Assembly (NCBI RefSeq): GCF_017894365.1
Contig: NZ_CP059467.1
Location: forward strand, 4,030,001-4,094,000
Direction of reading: 5' to 3'
DNA: 64,000 nucleotides
Origin: Aromatoleum bremense
GTDB taxonomy: Bacteria > Pseudomonadota > Gammaproteobacteria > Burkholderiales > Rhodocyclaceae
The notes under the pieces are model-generated. The model searched no databases and had not been told where the DNA came from. It saw only the letters and a program-made list of their open reading frames with translations. This document shows, piece by piece, positions 41,830 to 54,314 of the stretch (positions within the stretch are counted from its first letter, which is position 1; each line of letters starts with the position of its first letter). A program made the translations under genes and the position numbers.

Positions 41830-42614
41830 ACTCCATGACACAACCCATCGAGACCCTGTCGATTGCCGGCTTCCCTGTCCTGCACAGCAGCGCATCGGCG
41901 TTGAGAAAACGCATGCTCGCGGTGCTGGAGGGCGGCGAGCAGACGGTGCTGTTCTTCGCCAACACCAACTTCATTGTCCAGTGCGCGCAGCTGCGCGAGC
42001 GTATGCACGCGCCGGACATCCTGATCGCGAACGACGGCGTCGGTCTCGACATCGCTGCACAGATGATCCACCACCACCGCTTCGTCGAGAACCTCAACGG
42101 CACCGATTTCATCCCGCCGCTGCTCGAGCGGGCGAAGCGTCCGGTGTTTCTTCTCGGCGCGCGTCCGGGCGTGGCGCGGCGGGCCGCGGACCGGTTGCGC
42201 AGCGAGCACGGGGTTACGGTCCTCGGGGTGTGCGACGGCTATGCGGGAACGGCCGACCCGGAACGCCTGATCCGGTGGATCAACGAGTCGGGTGCCGAGG
42301 TCGTCCTCGTCGCCTTCGGCAATCCGCTGCAGGAGGAATGGATCCTGCGGCATCGCGCACGTCTCGATGCGCGCCTGCTGATCGGGGTCGGTGCGCTGTT
42401 CGATTTCCTCGCCGGCGACAAGGCACGCGCGCCCGACATCGTCCGGCGCCTGCGGCTCGAATGGCTGTATCGCCTCGGCCGGGAGCCGCGCCGGCTGGCG
42501 CGGCGCTACACGATCGACATCGCGCGCTTCCTCGTGTTGTGCCTCGCCGCCGACAAGGAAACGGCCCGCGCGTCGGAGAGCTTGAAGTCCGGTCAGACCG
42601 GGCGGGGCATTTAA
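41826..42614 (+). CDS. gumM: WecG/TagA-family glycosyltransferase, GumM-like
   Basis: This 262-residue GT26 enzyme resembles GumM, which adds the second glucose (beta-1,4) to the glucose-diphospho-lipid made by the priming enzyme. It has [36 protein letters not shown] and [16 protein letters not shown] with the family W-L-Y-R-L motif. The C-terminal basic helix probably binds the membrane. Its start overlaps the gumK stop, so the two are coupled. A 144-bp gap without a gene follows. Confidence 0.92.
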   Translation: MNSMTQPIETLSIAGFPVLHSSASALRKRMLAVLEGGEQTVLFFANTNFIVQCAQLRERMHAPDILIANDGVGLDIAAQMIHHHRFVENLNGTDFIPPLLERAKRPVFLLGARPGVARRAADRLRSEHGVTVLGVCDGYAGTADPERLIRWINESGAEVVLVAFGNPLQEEWILRHRARLDARLLIGVGALFDFLAGDKARAPDIVRRLRLEWLYRLGREPRRLARRYTIDIARFLVLCLAADKETARASESLKSGQTGRGI

Positions 42615-42758
42615 CCCAAGTTTGAAAAGCCCCGCCGCAGTAACCTGTGGTCGCCCCCGCCGCTCCATCGTTGGCAGGCATCGAGCGCATCGCTCGTGTC
42701 TCGATCAGCAGATGGAACGGTCGCAAGCCCACGCTCACTTCGGACAGATGGAGCATGT

Positions 42759-43772
42759 ATGCTGGTGTCAGTCATCATTCCGGCGTTCAATGTCGCCGGA
42801 TGCCTGGATCGCGCGATCGATTCGGTGCTCGCACAGACCATCGCGGACTTCGAGATCATCGTGGTCGACGACGCCTCGAGCGATACGACCGCGGATCTCG
42901 TGCGGCGGCGCGCAGCCGAGGATTCGCGGATACGCTTGCTGCAGAACCCGGCCAACTCCGGGCCCTCCGTCGCCCGCAATCGCGGCATTGCGGCTGCCCG
43001 GGCGAAGTGGGTGGCGATACTCGATGCGGACGATGCCTATGAGCCGGACCGGCTCGCGGCCCTGTGCGCGATCGGCGAGGCCGAGCAGGCGGCGCTGGTT
43101 GCCGACAACCTCGTTCTCTACGATGCGGCCGCCGGATTGCGCATCGGCGTCGGGTTGGAGGACCGGAGCGAAGGCGCGGTCGAGACGGTCAGCGTCGAAG
43201 ACTTCCTGCGCAACTGCATCACCGGCCGCTCGCCCTTCGACCTCGGACAGTTGAAAGGGTTGATGCGGCATGACTTTCTACTCGAGCACGAGCTGCACTA
43301 TCCGGACGATCTGCGGCATGGCGAGGATTTCGATCTGTACGCGCGGCTGCTGCTGGCAGGTGGCCGATTCGTGCTGATCGGCAAACCGTATTATCTGTTC
43401 ACGCAGCGTGTCGGCAAGGTTAGCGCCAAACCGTCGGGGTTCTCCCGCACCATCGCCAACTACGACGGCATGCGCAACGCGACGCTGGCGCTGCTGTCGC
43501 ATCCGGCTGTTCGTGGGAATGCGGTACGCGAGGATTTGCTACGGGCCCGAGCAAATGCGATCCGCTGGCACAAGAGCGGCACCGTTTTAGGGGGCTTGCT
43601 GCAGAGCCGTGATGTTCCCGGGCTGCTGCGCGCTTGCCTGATGGATTGGCGGATAGGCGCGGTGCTCGTGCGCAAGCTGGCCGGCCGGTTGAGCCGGGGC
43701 GCGTTCGCTTCGAGCATGCAGAGCATGCTCATCGCGGCCGTCGCAGTCCGATTGCTGGACGACGCGGCATGA
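42759..43772 (+). CDS. Glycosyltransferase family 2
   Basis: This 337-residue GT-A inverting glycosyltransferase starts M-L-V-S-V-I-I-P-A-F-N-V. It has the nucleotide-binding V-V-D-D-A-S-S-D, the acceptor-side N-S-G-P-S-V-A-R-N-R-G, the metal-binding D-A-D-D-A-Y, and the G-E-D-F-D-L-Y segment with the probable base. The ATG at 42759 follows GGAG with 5-nt spacing; a longer start at 42696 adds 21 residues with no family match. It probably adds a further sugar to the repeat. The C-terminal 60 residues are helical and basic. Confidence 0.92.
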   Translation: MLVSVIIPAFNVAGCLDRAIDSVLAQTIADFEIIVVDDASSDTTADLVRRRAAEDSRIRLLQNPANSGPSVARNRGIAAARAKWVAILDADDAYEPDRLAALCAIGEAEQAALVADNLVLYDAAAGLRIGVGLEDRSEGAVETVSVEDFLRNCITGRSPFDLGQLKGLMRHDFLLEHELHYPDDLRHGEDFDLYARLLLAGGRFVLIGKPYYLFTQRVGKVSAKPSGFSRTIANYDGMRNATLALLSHPAVRGNAVREDLLRARANAIRWHKSGTVLGGLLQSRDVPGLLRACLMDWRIGAVLVRKLAGRLSRGAFASSMQSMLIAAVAVRLLDDAA

Positions 43773-45229
43773 CCATAGGCCGGGTCTTCTTTTCGAGCAT
43801 CGTCTGGAGCTCCGCTGCCGATATCGGCCAGCGGGCGTTCTCGTTCCTGATATTGCTGATCCTGGTGCGGCTGCTCACGCCGCAGGAATTCGGCACGGCG
43901 GCGACGGCGTTGATGATCATCCAGCTGCTGCAACCGGTCAGCCGCTTCGGCCTCTACGATTACCTGATCTTTCGCGAAGAAGCCGACGAGGCCGTCAAAG
44001 GCGCGGCCTGGCTGACCTCGGTCGTGTTTGGGCTGTCAGCTTCGGTCCTGCTGTTCGCGCTCGCCGGGCCGATAGCCCAGGCATTCTCCGATGCGCAGTT
44101 GGCCCCCGTGCTGCGCGCCTTGAGCCCCGTGTTCCTGCTGCGCTCGGTCAGCTGCGTGCACGAGGCCATGCTGGCCAAGCAGTTCGGCTTCAAGTCCCTG
44201 GCGGTGAGAACGGTGAGTGCCGTGTTCGTCGCCGGCGTGATCGCGATCGGCCTCGCCTATTCGGGATGGGGCGTCTACAGCCTCGTGATCCAGCAACTGG
44301 TGAGCGCCTCGGTGTCGAGCGTAGTGTTGTGGCTCTCCTATCGCTGGTGGCCGCGCTTTGCCGGTGCCAGGGCGAACTTGCGGACCGTGGTTGCCGGCGG
44401 CTGCAAATACACGATCGCGCAACTGTTCTCGTCGCTGAACAACACCGTCTATGGCCTGGCCATCGGGTTTTTCGTCAGCACCGAGGCGGCCGGTGTGTTC
44501 CGTCTCGCATGGACCGGGCTGGACCTGTGCATTCAGCTGACGATCCGCCCGTTCGCGCAGGTGGCGCAGCCGTTATTCGCGCAGATGCAGGCCGATCGCA
44601 AGCGCCTCGGCGAAGCTTTCATCAAGGTATGTCAACACTGTGCCGTGGTGACATTCCTGGTGTTCGGATGGATGGCGGTCATGGGACCGGAGGTGGGCAC
44701 GTTCGCTTATGGCGCCCGCTGGGCCGGTGCCGGCGAAGTGCTGTCCATCATTTGCTTCGTGGTGTTCCCCGCGACGCCGAATTACCTGATCGCCGTGCTG
44801 CTCAACGCCGTGGGACGGCCGGACCGCGTCTTGACGCTCTCGGCGGTGCAATCCGCACTCAGCGTGCTGTTCGCCATCGTCGCCGTGCATTGGGGCATGA
44901 CCGGCATTGCCGTCGCCTTCGTGCTTCGTGCACTGATCACGACGCCGCTGGGGTTTGTCTTCCTCAAGCACAGCGCCGACGTCGGCGTGCTGGATATCGG
45001 GCGTGCGCTGGCGGCGCCCGTCATCGCCGCGACCCTGACGATGCTGGCCATCGTGGCGGCCAAACATTTCGCCCCGCCGTTCCACGCGGTGCTGCTGACC
45101 CTCATCGTCAGCGGCATTGCCGCCGTAGCGATTTACGGCACGACCCTTTTCCAGTTGCAGCGAGAATTGCTGATGAACCTGTGGTCCCTGTTCAGCCACA
45201 AGCTGGGCCAAGCGAGCGTGCCGAAATGA
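43769..45229 (+). CDS. Lipid-linked repeat-unit flippase, Wzx/GumJ-like
   Basis: This 486-residue membrane protein has 12-14 predicted helices in the MOP superfamily pattern. Typical features are the N-terminal S-S-I-V-W-S-S-A-A-D-I-G-Q-R-A-F and R-L-L-T-P-Q-E-F-G-T, and the R-P-F-A-Q-V-A-Q-P-L-F-A-Q-M region in the middle. It would move the finished repeat unit across the inner membrane to the polymerase at 35838-37139. It overlaps both neighbours (GT2 gene before, pyruvyl transferase after), showing tight coupling. Confidence 0.92.
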   Translation: MTIGRVFFSSIVWSSAADIGQRAFSFLILLILVRLLTPQEFGTAATALMIIQLLQPVSRFGLYDYLIFREEADEAVKGAAWLTSVVFGLSASVLLFALAGPIAQAFSDAQLAPVLRALSPVFLLRSVSCVHEAMLAKQFGFKSLAVRTVSAVFVAGVIAIGLAYSGWGVYSLVIQQLVSASVSSVVLWLSYRWWPRFAGARANLRTVVAGGCKYTIAQLFSSLNNTVYGLAIGFFVSTEAAGVFRLAWTGLDLCIQLTIRPFAQVAQPLFAQMQADRKRLGEAFIKVCQHCAVVTFLVFGWMAVMGPEVGTFAYGARWAGAGEVLSIICFVVFPATPNYLIAVLLNAVGRPDRVLTLSAVQSALSVLFAIVAVHWGMTGIAVAFVLRALITTPLGFVFLKHSADVGVLDIGRALAAPVIAATLTMLAIVAAKHFAPPFHAVLLTLIVSGIAAVAIYGTTLFQLQRELLMNLWSLFSHKLGQASVPK

Positions 45230-46299
45230 AGCTGTTCCACTGGGCGTCGAGCCACGGCAATTTCGGCGACGACATGAACCTGTTCCTCTGGGAGCATTTC
45301 CTGCCCGGCGTGTTCGATGGGAATGACGATGCGATGTTCATCGGCATCGGTACGATCCTGTCTGCCGATATTCCCAAGGCGCGTCACCGTATCGTGATGG
45401 GCAGCGGTACCGGTTACGGGCGCTTGCCCGCCGATCTCGACGATGACAGCTGGCGCATCTATGCCGTGCGTGGACCGCTCACCGCCCGGGCGATCAACGC
45501 AGATCCGAAGCTCGCGGTGGCCGATCCGGCGATTCTTCTGCCGCTGCTGCCGGAGTTCGCGCCGGCCTCGCGGCGCGGCGTCGCCTTCGTGCCGCACTGG
45601 ACGACGGCGAAGGGAGGCATCTGGCAAACGGCCTGCGCTCGCGCCGGTTTCGATTTCATCGATCCGCGGCATGAAGCCAAGCGTGTGATTCGGCAGATCG
45701 CTGCGGCGCAGCTGGTGATCGCCGAGTCCATGCACGGGGCGATCGTCGCCGATGCGTTTCGCGTTCCCTGGATCGCCGTCGTCAGCGGCCGTGACACCCC
45801 TTTGAAGTGGCACGACTGGGCGTTGGCGCTGGCCATGGAATATCGGCCTTACGAGGTGGGACAGTTGAGCGTGATCCCGATGGTTCGCGACGGCCGTCGA
45901 GAGGTATCTTCGGTCCGCGCGGAGATGAGTGCGCAGGAGTACGCGTCGAGCGTCGATGCAGCGGTCAGCAGCTTCGTACAACGCTCCTCACGGCCGGCGG
46001 CAGTCGTCCGGCCCGGAGCTCGAGCGCGCGTCAAGGCAGGTATTTGCCGCCTCCTGGACCGCGCCGGTCATTCCATGCTCGCGGATCGGGGAGCGCGGAT
46101 GCTGACCCAGATCAGCAAGCTCCCGCCACGGCTCAGCGCTGACGGTGTTTTGCGTGACAGACAAGCCGAGCTCGTGAGGCGAATCGAATCGTTTCGCGAG
46201 GATTTGAGCGCGGGAGCGTTCTCGGCCTCGCGGCCTCTAGACCCTCCGGGACGAGCGATGAACCCGGCGACGCCGCAGGTCTTGCAGAACGGACGATGA
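45226..46299 (+). CDS. Polysaccharide pyruvyl transferase, GumL-like
   Basis: This 357-residue enzyme belongs to the family that adds ketal-linked pyruvate to terminal sugars, as GumL does in xanthan. It starts M-K-L-F-H-W-A-S-S-H-G-N-F-G-D-D-M-N and contains G-S-G-T-G-Y-G, Y-A-V-R-G-P-L-T-A and A-E-S-M-H-G-A-I-V-A-D-A-F-R-V-P-W, all family signatures. It gives the polymer extra negative charge. The C-terminal 90 residues are basic and not conserved. The following 191 bp up to galU hold no gene and no clear hairpin. Confidence 0.93.
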   Translation: MKLFHWASSHGNFGDDMNLFLWEHFLPGVFDGNDDAMFIGIGTILSADIPKARHRIVMGSGTGYGRLPADLDDDSWRIYAVRGPLTARAINADPKLAVADPAILLPLLPEFAPASRRGVAFVPHWTTAKGGIWQTACARAGFDFIDPRHEAKRVIRQIAAAQLVIAESMHGAIVADAFRVPWIAVVSGRDTPLKWHDWALALAMEYRPYEVGQLSVIPMVRDGRREVSSVRAEMSAQEYASSVDAAVSSFVQRSSRPAAVVRPGARARVKAGICRLLDRAGHSMLADRGARMLTQISKLPPRLSADGVLRDRQAELVRRIESFREDLSAGAFSASRPLDPPGRAMNPATPQVLQNGR

Positions 46300-46490
46300 A
46301 TCCGTTGTGTGCCGAACTGGTAGTTGCTGAGCGCATCCGTGCCGCTCGGGAGTCGGCGACCGGGCGCGGGAGCTTCGGGCGCGAGCGCCGTCAGCGCGGA
46401 GCGCGCGAAAGCAGCTTTGCCGGCTACTCCCGCGCGGGGTGAAAATCGCAACCGCCAGTGCCATCCGGGCGCCGGCCGCCGCGCGCGGTT

Positions 46491-47363
46491 TCAGCTCCGG
46501 GTGGCCAGATACGCCGCAAACTCTTCGCCGATCTCGGGATGGCGCAGACCGAGTTCGATGGTCGCTTTCAGGTAGCCGAGCTTCGAGCCGCAGTCGTAGC
46601 GCACGCCTTTGAACTGGTACGACAGCACCGCCTCGTCCTTCAGCAACGCGGCGATCGCGTCGGTCAGCTGGTACTCACCCCCCGCGCCCGGCTGCAGCGC
46701 GCGAATGTGGTCGAAGATGCGCGGCGTCAGGATGTAGCGGCCGACAACCCCCTGCGTCGTCGGCGCCTCTTCCGGTTTCGGTTTTTCGATGATCCCGGTC
46801 ACCCGCTGCACGTCACCCTGCTGCCCCTCGGTGCTGACGATGCCGTACTGACGCGTCTCTTCGCGCGGCACGTTCATCGTGCCGAGCACCGAACAGCGGT
46901 TGTAGTTATAGACGCCGACCATCTGCTCCATGATCGAGGCCGAGCCCGGGTTGTCGAGCAGGTCGTCGGCGAGGATCACCGCGAACGCTTCGTCGCCGAT
47001 GACCGGTGCAGCGCACAGCACCGCGTGGCCGAGGCCGAGCGCTTCCGACTGGCGGATGTAGATGCAGTTCACGCCCTTCGGCACGGTGCGCTGCACCAGC
47101 GCGAGCATTTCCTTCTTGCCGCGGGCTTCGAGCTCGGTTTCGAGCTCGTAGGCCTTGTCGAAGTGATCCTCGATCGAGCGCTTGGTGCGCCCGGTGATGA
47201 AGATCATGTCGGTGATTCCGGCCGCGACGGCTTCCTCGACCGCGTACTGGATCAGCGGCTTGTCGACGATCGGCAGCATCTCCTTCGGGCTCGCCTTGGT
47301 GGCCGGCAAAAAGCGCGTGCCCATGCCGGCCACCGGAAATACCGCTTTCGTGACTTTCTTCAT
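46491..47363 (-). CDS. galU: UTP-glucose-1-phosphate uridylyltransferase
   Basis: GalU makes UDP-glucose from UTP and glucose-1-phosphate, supplying the glucose donor (and, via dehydrogenation, UDP-glucuronate) for surface polysaccharides. The 290-residue protein has the signature [17 protein letters not shown], the A-V-I-L-A-D-D-L-L metal site and I-I-E-K-P-K-P. The start M-K-K-V-T-K-A at 47363 is preceded by GGGAGAG. It is the last gene of the smc-zipA-ligA run and converges on the polysaccharide cluster, whose product would need UDP-glucose. Confidence 0.97.
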   Translation of the reverse strand: MKKVTKAVFPVAGMGTRFLPATKASPKEMLPIVDKPLIQYAVEEAVAAGITDMIFITGRTKRSIEDHFDKAYELETELEARGKKEMLALVQRTVPKGVNCIYIRQSEALGLGHAVLCAAPVIGDEAFAVILADDLLDNPGSASIMEQMVGVYNYNRCSVLGTMNVPREETRQYGIVSTEGQQGDVQRVTGIIEKPKPEEAPTTQGVVGRYILTPRIFDHIRALQPGAGGEYQLTDAIAALLKDEAVLSYQFKGVRYDCGSKLGYLKATIELGLRHPEIGEEFAAYLATRS

Positions 47364-47407
47364 GTCGTGACTCTCCCTCTTGAATGTTCTGGACGGGCCG
47401 CCGCCCG

Positions 47408-50559
<3,152 letters not shown>

Positions 50560-50675
50560 TCCCGTTGTGAACGCTTCACCGCCGCCCGGCGAGAATCGTC
50601 ACCAGTTGTCCTGTAAACAAAAAGAATCGGTCGCCGCCGCCCAGTCGTGCGGGCAGGCCGGCGTCCGTTCGTGTG

Positions 50676-53600
50676 TCAGGCTGCCGCCGGCTCGGCCAGG
50701 CGCAGCGCCTCTTCGATATCCACTTCCACGACCCGCGAAACGCCCTGTTCCTGCATCGTCACGCCGACCAGTTGCTGCGCGATTTCCATCGTGATCTTGC
50801 TGTGGCTGATGAAAACGAACTGTGTTTGCGATGACATGCGTTTCACCATCTGGCAATAGCGTTCGGTGTTGGTATCGTCCAGCGGTGCGTCGACCTCGTC
50901 AAGCATGCAGAACGGCGCAGGGTTGAGCTGGAACATCGAGAATACCAACGCAATGGCCGTCAGCGCCTTCTCGCCGCCGGAAAGCAGGTGTATCGAGGTG
51001 TTTTTCTTGCCCGGCGGCTGGGCGACGATCTGGATTCCGGCGTCGAGAATCTCGTCGCCGGTCAGCACCAGCCGGGCCTGGCCGCCGCCGAACAGCTGCG
51101 GGAACAGCGTGCCGAAATGCTGCGTGACGGTATTGTAGGTGTCCTGCAGCTGCTCGCGCGTTTCGCGGTCGATGCGGCGGATCGCGTCCTCGAGGGTGGC
51201 GATCGCCTGGCTCAGATCCTCGTTCTGCGCGTCGAGATAACCCTTGCGCTCCTGCGCGCTGCGCAACTCGTCGAGAGCCGCGAGGTTGACCTGTCCGAGT
51301 TCGGCGATCTCGCGCGCCAGCCGCGCCACTTCGCGCACCAGCGCGGTCTCGCGCAAGTCGCCCGTGAGCAGCGGCTGGAGCGCCGCTTCGTCGGCCTGCG
51401 CCTCGGCGAGGCGCTCGTCGAACTGCGCGGCGGCAAGCTCCGCCGCCTGGACACCCAGTCGCAGCTCGGCGATGCGGCTGCGCGCGGGCGCCGCCTCCTG
51501 CTCGGTGCGCAGGCGCAGCTCCTCGGTCTGCTTGAGCAGGGACGCGGTCTGTTCGAGCGCGTCGCGTCGCGCCGCGAGCGCCGTCTCGCGGCTGTGGCGC
51601 AGCGTCAGCGCTTCCTGCAGCGCCTCGTGGCTGCGGCTGCAGTCGGTCGCGTTGAGTTCACGTCGGCGGGCATCGAGCTCGGCGGCGATGCGGTCGAGCT
51701 GTTCGGTCGCAAGCTCCGCGTTGCGGGCGATGTCATCGAGCTTGCCGGCGCATTCGCGCTCGGAGAAGCGCGCTTCCTGCAGATCCCGCGCCGTCGCCTG
51801 GTCGAGCGCGCGCGTCTCGCGCAGCAGGTTGTCGCGCTCGGCGAGCACTTCCATCGCGGCGTCGAGCCGCTCGCGCTGCAGTTCGGCCAGCTCGGCCGAA
51901 CGCGCCTGTTCCGTTTCGGCACGCGCGAGCTGTTGGCGCTCGGCGGCTTCGAGGTGCACAAGGTCGTCGAGATCGCGCGTCAGCTGGGCGCGGCGCTCGT
52001 CGGCGCGCTGGCGCGCCTGGGTCAACTTCAGCAGCGCGACCTGTTCGGCGTGGATCTGCTGCTGCATCGATTGCAGCTCGCGCCGCAGCGCGTTGCCGCG
52101 CTCCTGCAGGTCCGCCGCGATCGCTTCGGCTTCCAGCAGCACGTCGTGCGCCTGCTGCGCCCCGGCTTCCAGCTCGCGCTGGCGATCGGCCAGCGTGTCG
52201 ATTTCACGCTGGCGTTCCATGACGCCGTGGGTGCGGCTGTCCGGAGCGTAATGGACGAGCGCGTGGCGCGTCAGGATCTGCCCGCGCGGACCGACGATGC
52301 AGGTGCCGGGGGCGAGTTCGGCGCGCCGGCCGAGCCACGGTTCGAGTGCATCGACGGCAAAACAGCCGTGCAGCCAGTCGGCCAGCGCGGCATGCAGTGC
52401 CGCTTCCGGCATGTGCACCCGGTCGATCAGCGCGGTCGCCCCGGAGGGGGGTTCGACCGGCGGGAGTTTCGCGCCGTCGCCCGCGAACGCGACCGCGAAC
52501 GCCGCCGGTGGTGCCTCGTCGAACATCGCGCGGGCCGCGGCGTCGACGCTGCCGGTGAGCGCCGCGAGCCGTTCGCGCAGCACCGCCTCGACGGCGGTCT
52601 CCCAGCCGGCGTCGACGCGCAGTTCCCGCCACAGCGGCGCCAGCTCGGCGAGGCGGTGACGCTTCAACCAGTCGCCGAGCTGCCCCTGCGACTGCACTTT
52701 CGCCTGCAGTTGCACCAGCGCGTCGCGCCGCGCGCGCAGTTCGGTCAGCCGGCGCTGCACCTGGCGTTCGTCATCGAGCGCGGCCTTCAGCGCCGCCTGA
52801 GCCTGAGGCAGACGCGCTTGCGTCTGCGCGAGTTCCTGCTGGCGCGCGTCGTGCTCGTCGCGCAGGGTGTCGAGCCGGGCTTCCTGCTGCGCGAGCGCCG
52901 CCTCGTCCGGACCCTCGATGGCGCCGCTGTCGCCCAAGAGGCGCGCCCGGCGCTGCGCGAGCGCGTCGAGCGCGCGCAGCGCGTTTGCCCGGTTCGCCTC
53001 GCCGACGCGCAGCTGCTGCTCGGTCTGGCCGAGCTCGCGGCGTGCGGCGGCGACGGTGGCGTCTGCCGCCTGGCGCGCCGATTCGGCCTCCGGCAGGCGC
53101 TCGGCGACTTCGGCATGGCGTGCTTCGGCCTGCTCGGCGCGCAGCCCGGCGTTGTCCAGCAGGGCACTCCAGCGCTCGCGGTCGCTGCCGAGCGCTTCAC
53201 TGCGCGCGCACCAGTGCGCTTCGTCGGTCGCAAGCTGGGCGAGACGGGCTTCGAGGCGCTTGCGCGCGTCCTCGAGATGCCGAAGCTCGGCTTCGAGGCG
53301 GCTGACTTCGGCGGAAATCGCGAACAGGTCGCTCTGGGCGGCGTGCATCGCCTCGGATGCCGAAAAATGCGCTGTGCGGCCGGAATCGACCGCGCTTTCG
53401 AGTTCCTGCAGGCGGGCGCTGTCGGCTTCCATCTTCGCCGACAGCTGATTGAGTTCGCTCTGCAACCGCGCCTGTTCGGCGCGTGCGTCGTTGCGCTTGA
53501 GCAGCCACAACAGCTGCTGCCGCTCGGTATGCGCTGCGCTCAGCGCGCGAAAACGGGCCGCGATCGCGGCCTGCGTGTCGAGGTGGCTGATGCGCTCGCC

Positions 53601-54203
53601 GAGCTCCATGCGGATGTCGTCAAGCCGGGCGAGATTGTCGCGCGCGTCGGACAGCCGGCCTTCGGTTTCGCGGCGCCGCTCGCGGTATTTCGTGACGCCC
53701 GCGGCCTCTTCGAGAAAGCCGCGGATTTCCTCGGGCCGTGCCTCGATGATCCGCGAAATCATGCCCTGCTCGATGATCGCGTAGGCGCGCGGCCCGAGCC
53801 CGGTACCGAGGAACAGGTCGATGACGTCCTTGCGCCGGACATGGACGTTGTTGAGGTAATACGTCGATTCGCCGCTGCGGTCGAGCACGCGCTTGACCGA
53901 GATTTCGGCATAGCGCGACCACTGTCCCGCTGCGCGCCCTTCGGCGTTGTCGAACACCAGTTCGACGCTCGCCCGCGACACCGGCTTTCTCGTCGTCGAG
54001 CCGTTGAAGATCACGTCCTGCATCGACTCGCCGCGCAGCGCGCTCGCGCGCGTTTCGCCGAGCACCCAGCGCACCGCGTCGATGATGTTCGACTTGCCGC
54101 AGCCGTTCGGCCCGACGACCCCCACGAGGTTGCCGGGAGTAAGGACGGTGGTCGGGTCGACGAAGGTCTTGAAACCGGCGAGTTTGAGCTTGGAAAGACG
54201 CAC
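50676..54203 (-). CDS. smc: Chromosome partition protein SMC
   Basis: SMC organises and segregates the chromosome. The 1175-residue protein has the N-terminal ATPase half (G-P-N-G-C-G-K-S-N at 31-39), two very long coiled coils rich in A, R, E, L and Q, a hinge around 520-640 (G-D-W-L-K-R-H-R-L-A-E-L and the A-P-G-T-C-I-V-G segment), and the C-terminal half with L-L-S-G-G-E-K-A-L-T-A and M-L-D-E-V-D-A-P-L-D-D. The start is GTG at 54203 (V/M-R-L-S-K-L-K-L-A-G-F-K-T), which gives the normal length; the frame stays open far upstream without similarity. Confidence 0.97.
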   Translation of the reverse strand: MRLSKLKLAGFKTFVDPTTVLTPGNLVGVVGPNGCGKSNIIDAVRWVLGETRASALRGESMQDVIFNGSTTRKPVSRASVELVFDNAEGRAAGQWSRYAEISVKRVLDRSGESTYYLNNVHVRRKDVIDLFLGTGLGPRAYAIIEQGMISRIIEARPEEIRGFLEEAAGVTKYRERRRETEGRLSDARDNLARLDDIRMELGERISHLDTQAAIAARFRALSAAHTERQQLLWLLKRNDARAEQARLQSELNQLSAKMEADSARLQELESAVDSGRTAHFSASEAMHAAQSDLFAISAEVSRLEAELRHLEDARKRLEARLAQLATDEAHWCARSEALGSDRERWSALLDNAGLRAEQAEARHAEVAERLPEAESARQAADATVAAARRELGQTEQQLRVGEANRANALRALDALAQRRARLLGDSGAIEGPDEAALAQQEARLDTLRDEHDARQQELAQTQARLPQAQAALKAALDDERQVQRRLTELRARRDALVQLQAKVQSQGQLGDWLKRHRLAELAPLWRELRVDAGWETAVEAVLRERLAALTGSVDAAARAMFDEAPPAAFAVAFAGDGAKLPPVEPPSGATALIDRVHMPEAALHAALADWLHGCFAVDALEPWLGRRAELAPGTCIVGPRGQILTRHALVHYAPDSRTHGVMERQREIDTLADRQRELEAGAQQAHDVLLEAEAIAADLQERGNALRRELQSMQQQIHAEQVALLKLTQARQRADERRAQLTRDLDDLVHLEAAERQQLARAETEQARSAELAELQRERLDAAMEVLAERDNLLRETRALDQATARDLQEARFSERECAGKLDDIARNAELATEQLDRIAAELDARRRELNATDCSRSHEALQEALTLRHSRETALAARRDALEQTASLLKQTEELRLRTEQEAAPARSRIAELRLGVQAAELAAAQFDERLAEAQADEAALQPLLTGDLRETALVREVARLAREIAELGQVNLAALDELRSAQERKGYLDAQNEDLSQAIATLEDAIRRIDRETREQLQDTYNTVTQHFGTLFPQLFGGGQARLVLTGDEILDAGIQIVAQPPGKKNTSIHLLSGGEKALTAIALVFSMFQLNPAPFCMLDEVDAPLDDTNTERYCQMVKRMSSQTQFVFISHSKITMEIAQQLVGVTMQEQGVSRVVEVDIEEALRLAEPAAA

Positions 54204-54314
54204 GTCGGAACGGGGGTGAACGGTCGGTTCAGGGCTGTCGAAAGCGCGCCATGATAACATCCCCGATCCACGGCCCCAGTGGCCGACGCCCTGAAATATG
54301 CCGACACAATCGAC

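Noticed and set aside
50988..54254. A 1088-codon open frame antisense to smc
   Set aside because: Same effect over a long coiled-coil gene. The protein would be low-complexity R/L/A/G/Q sequence with no start signal or family.
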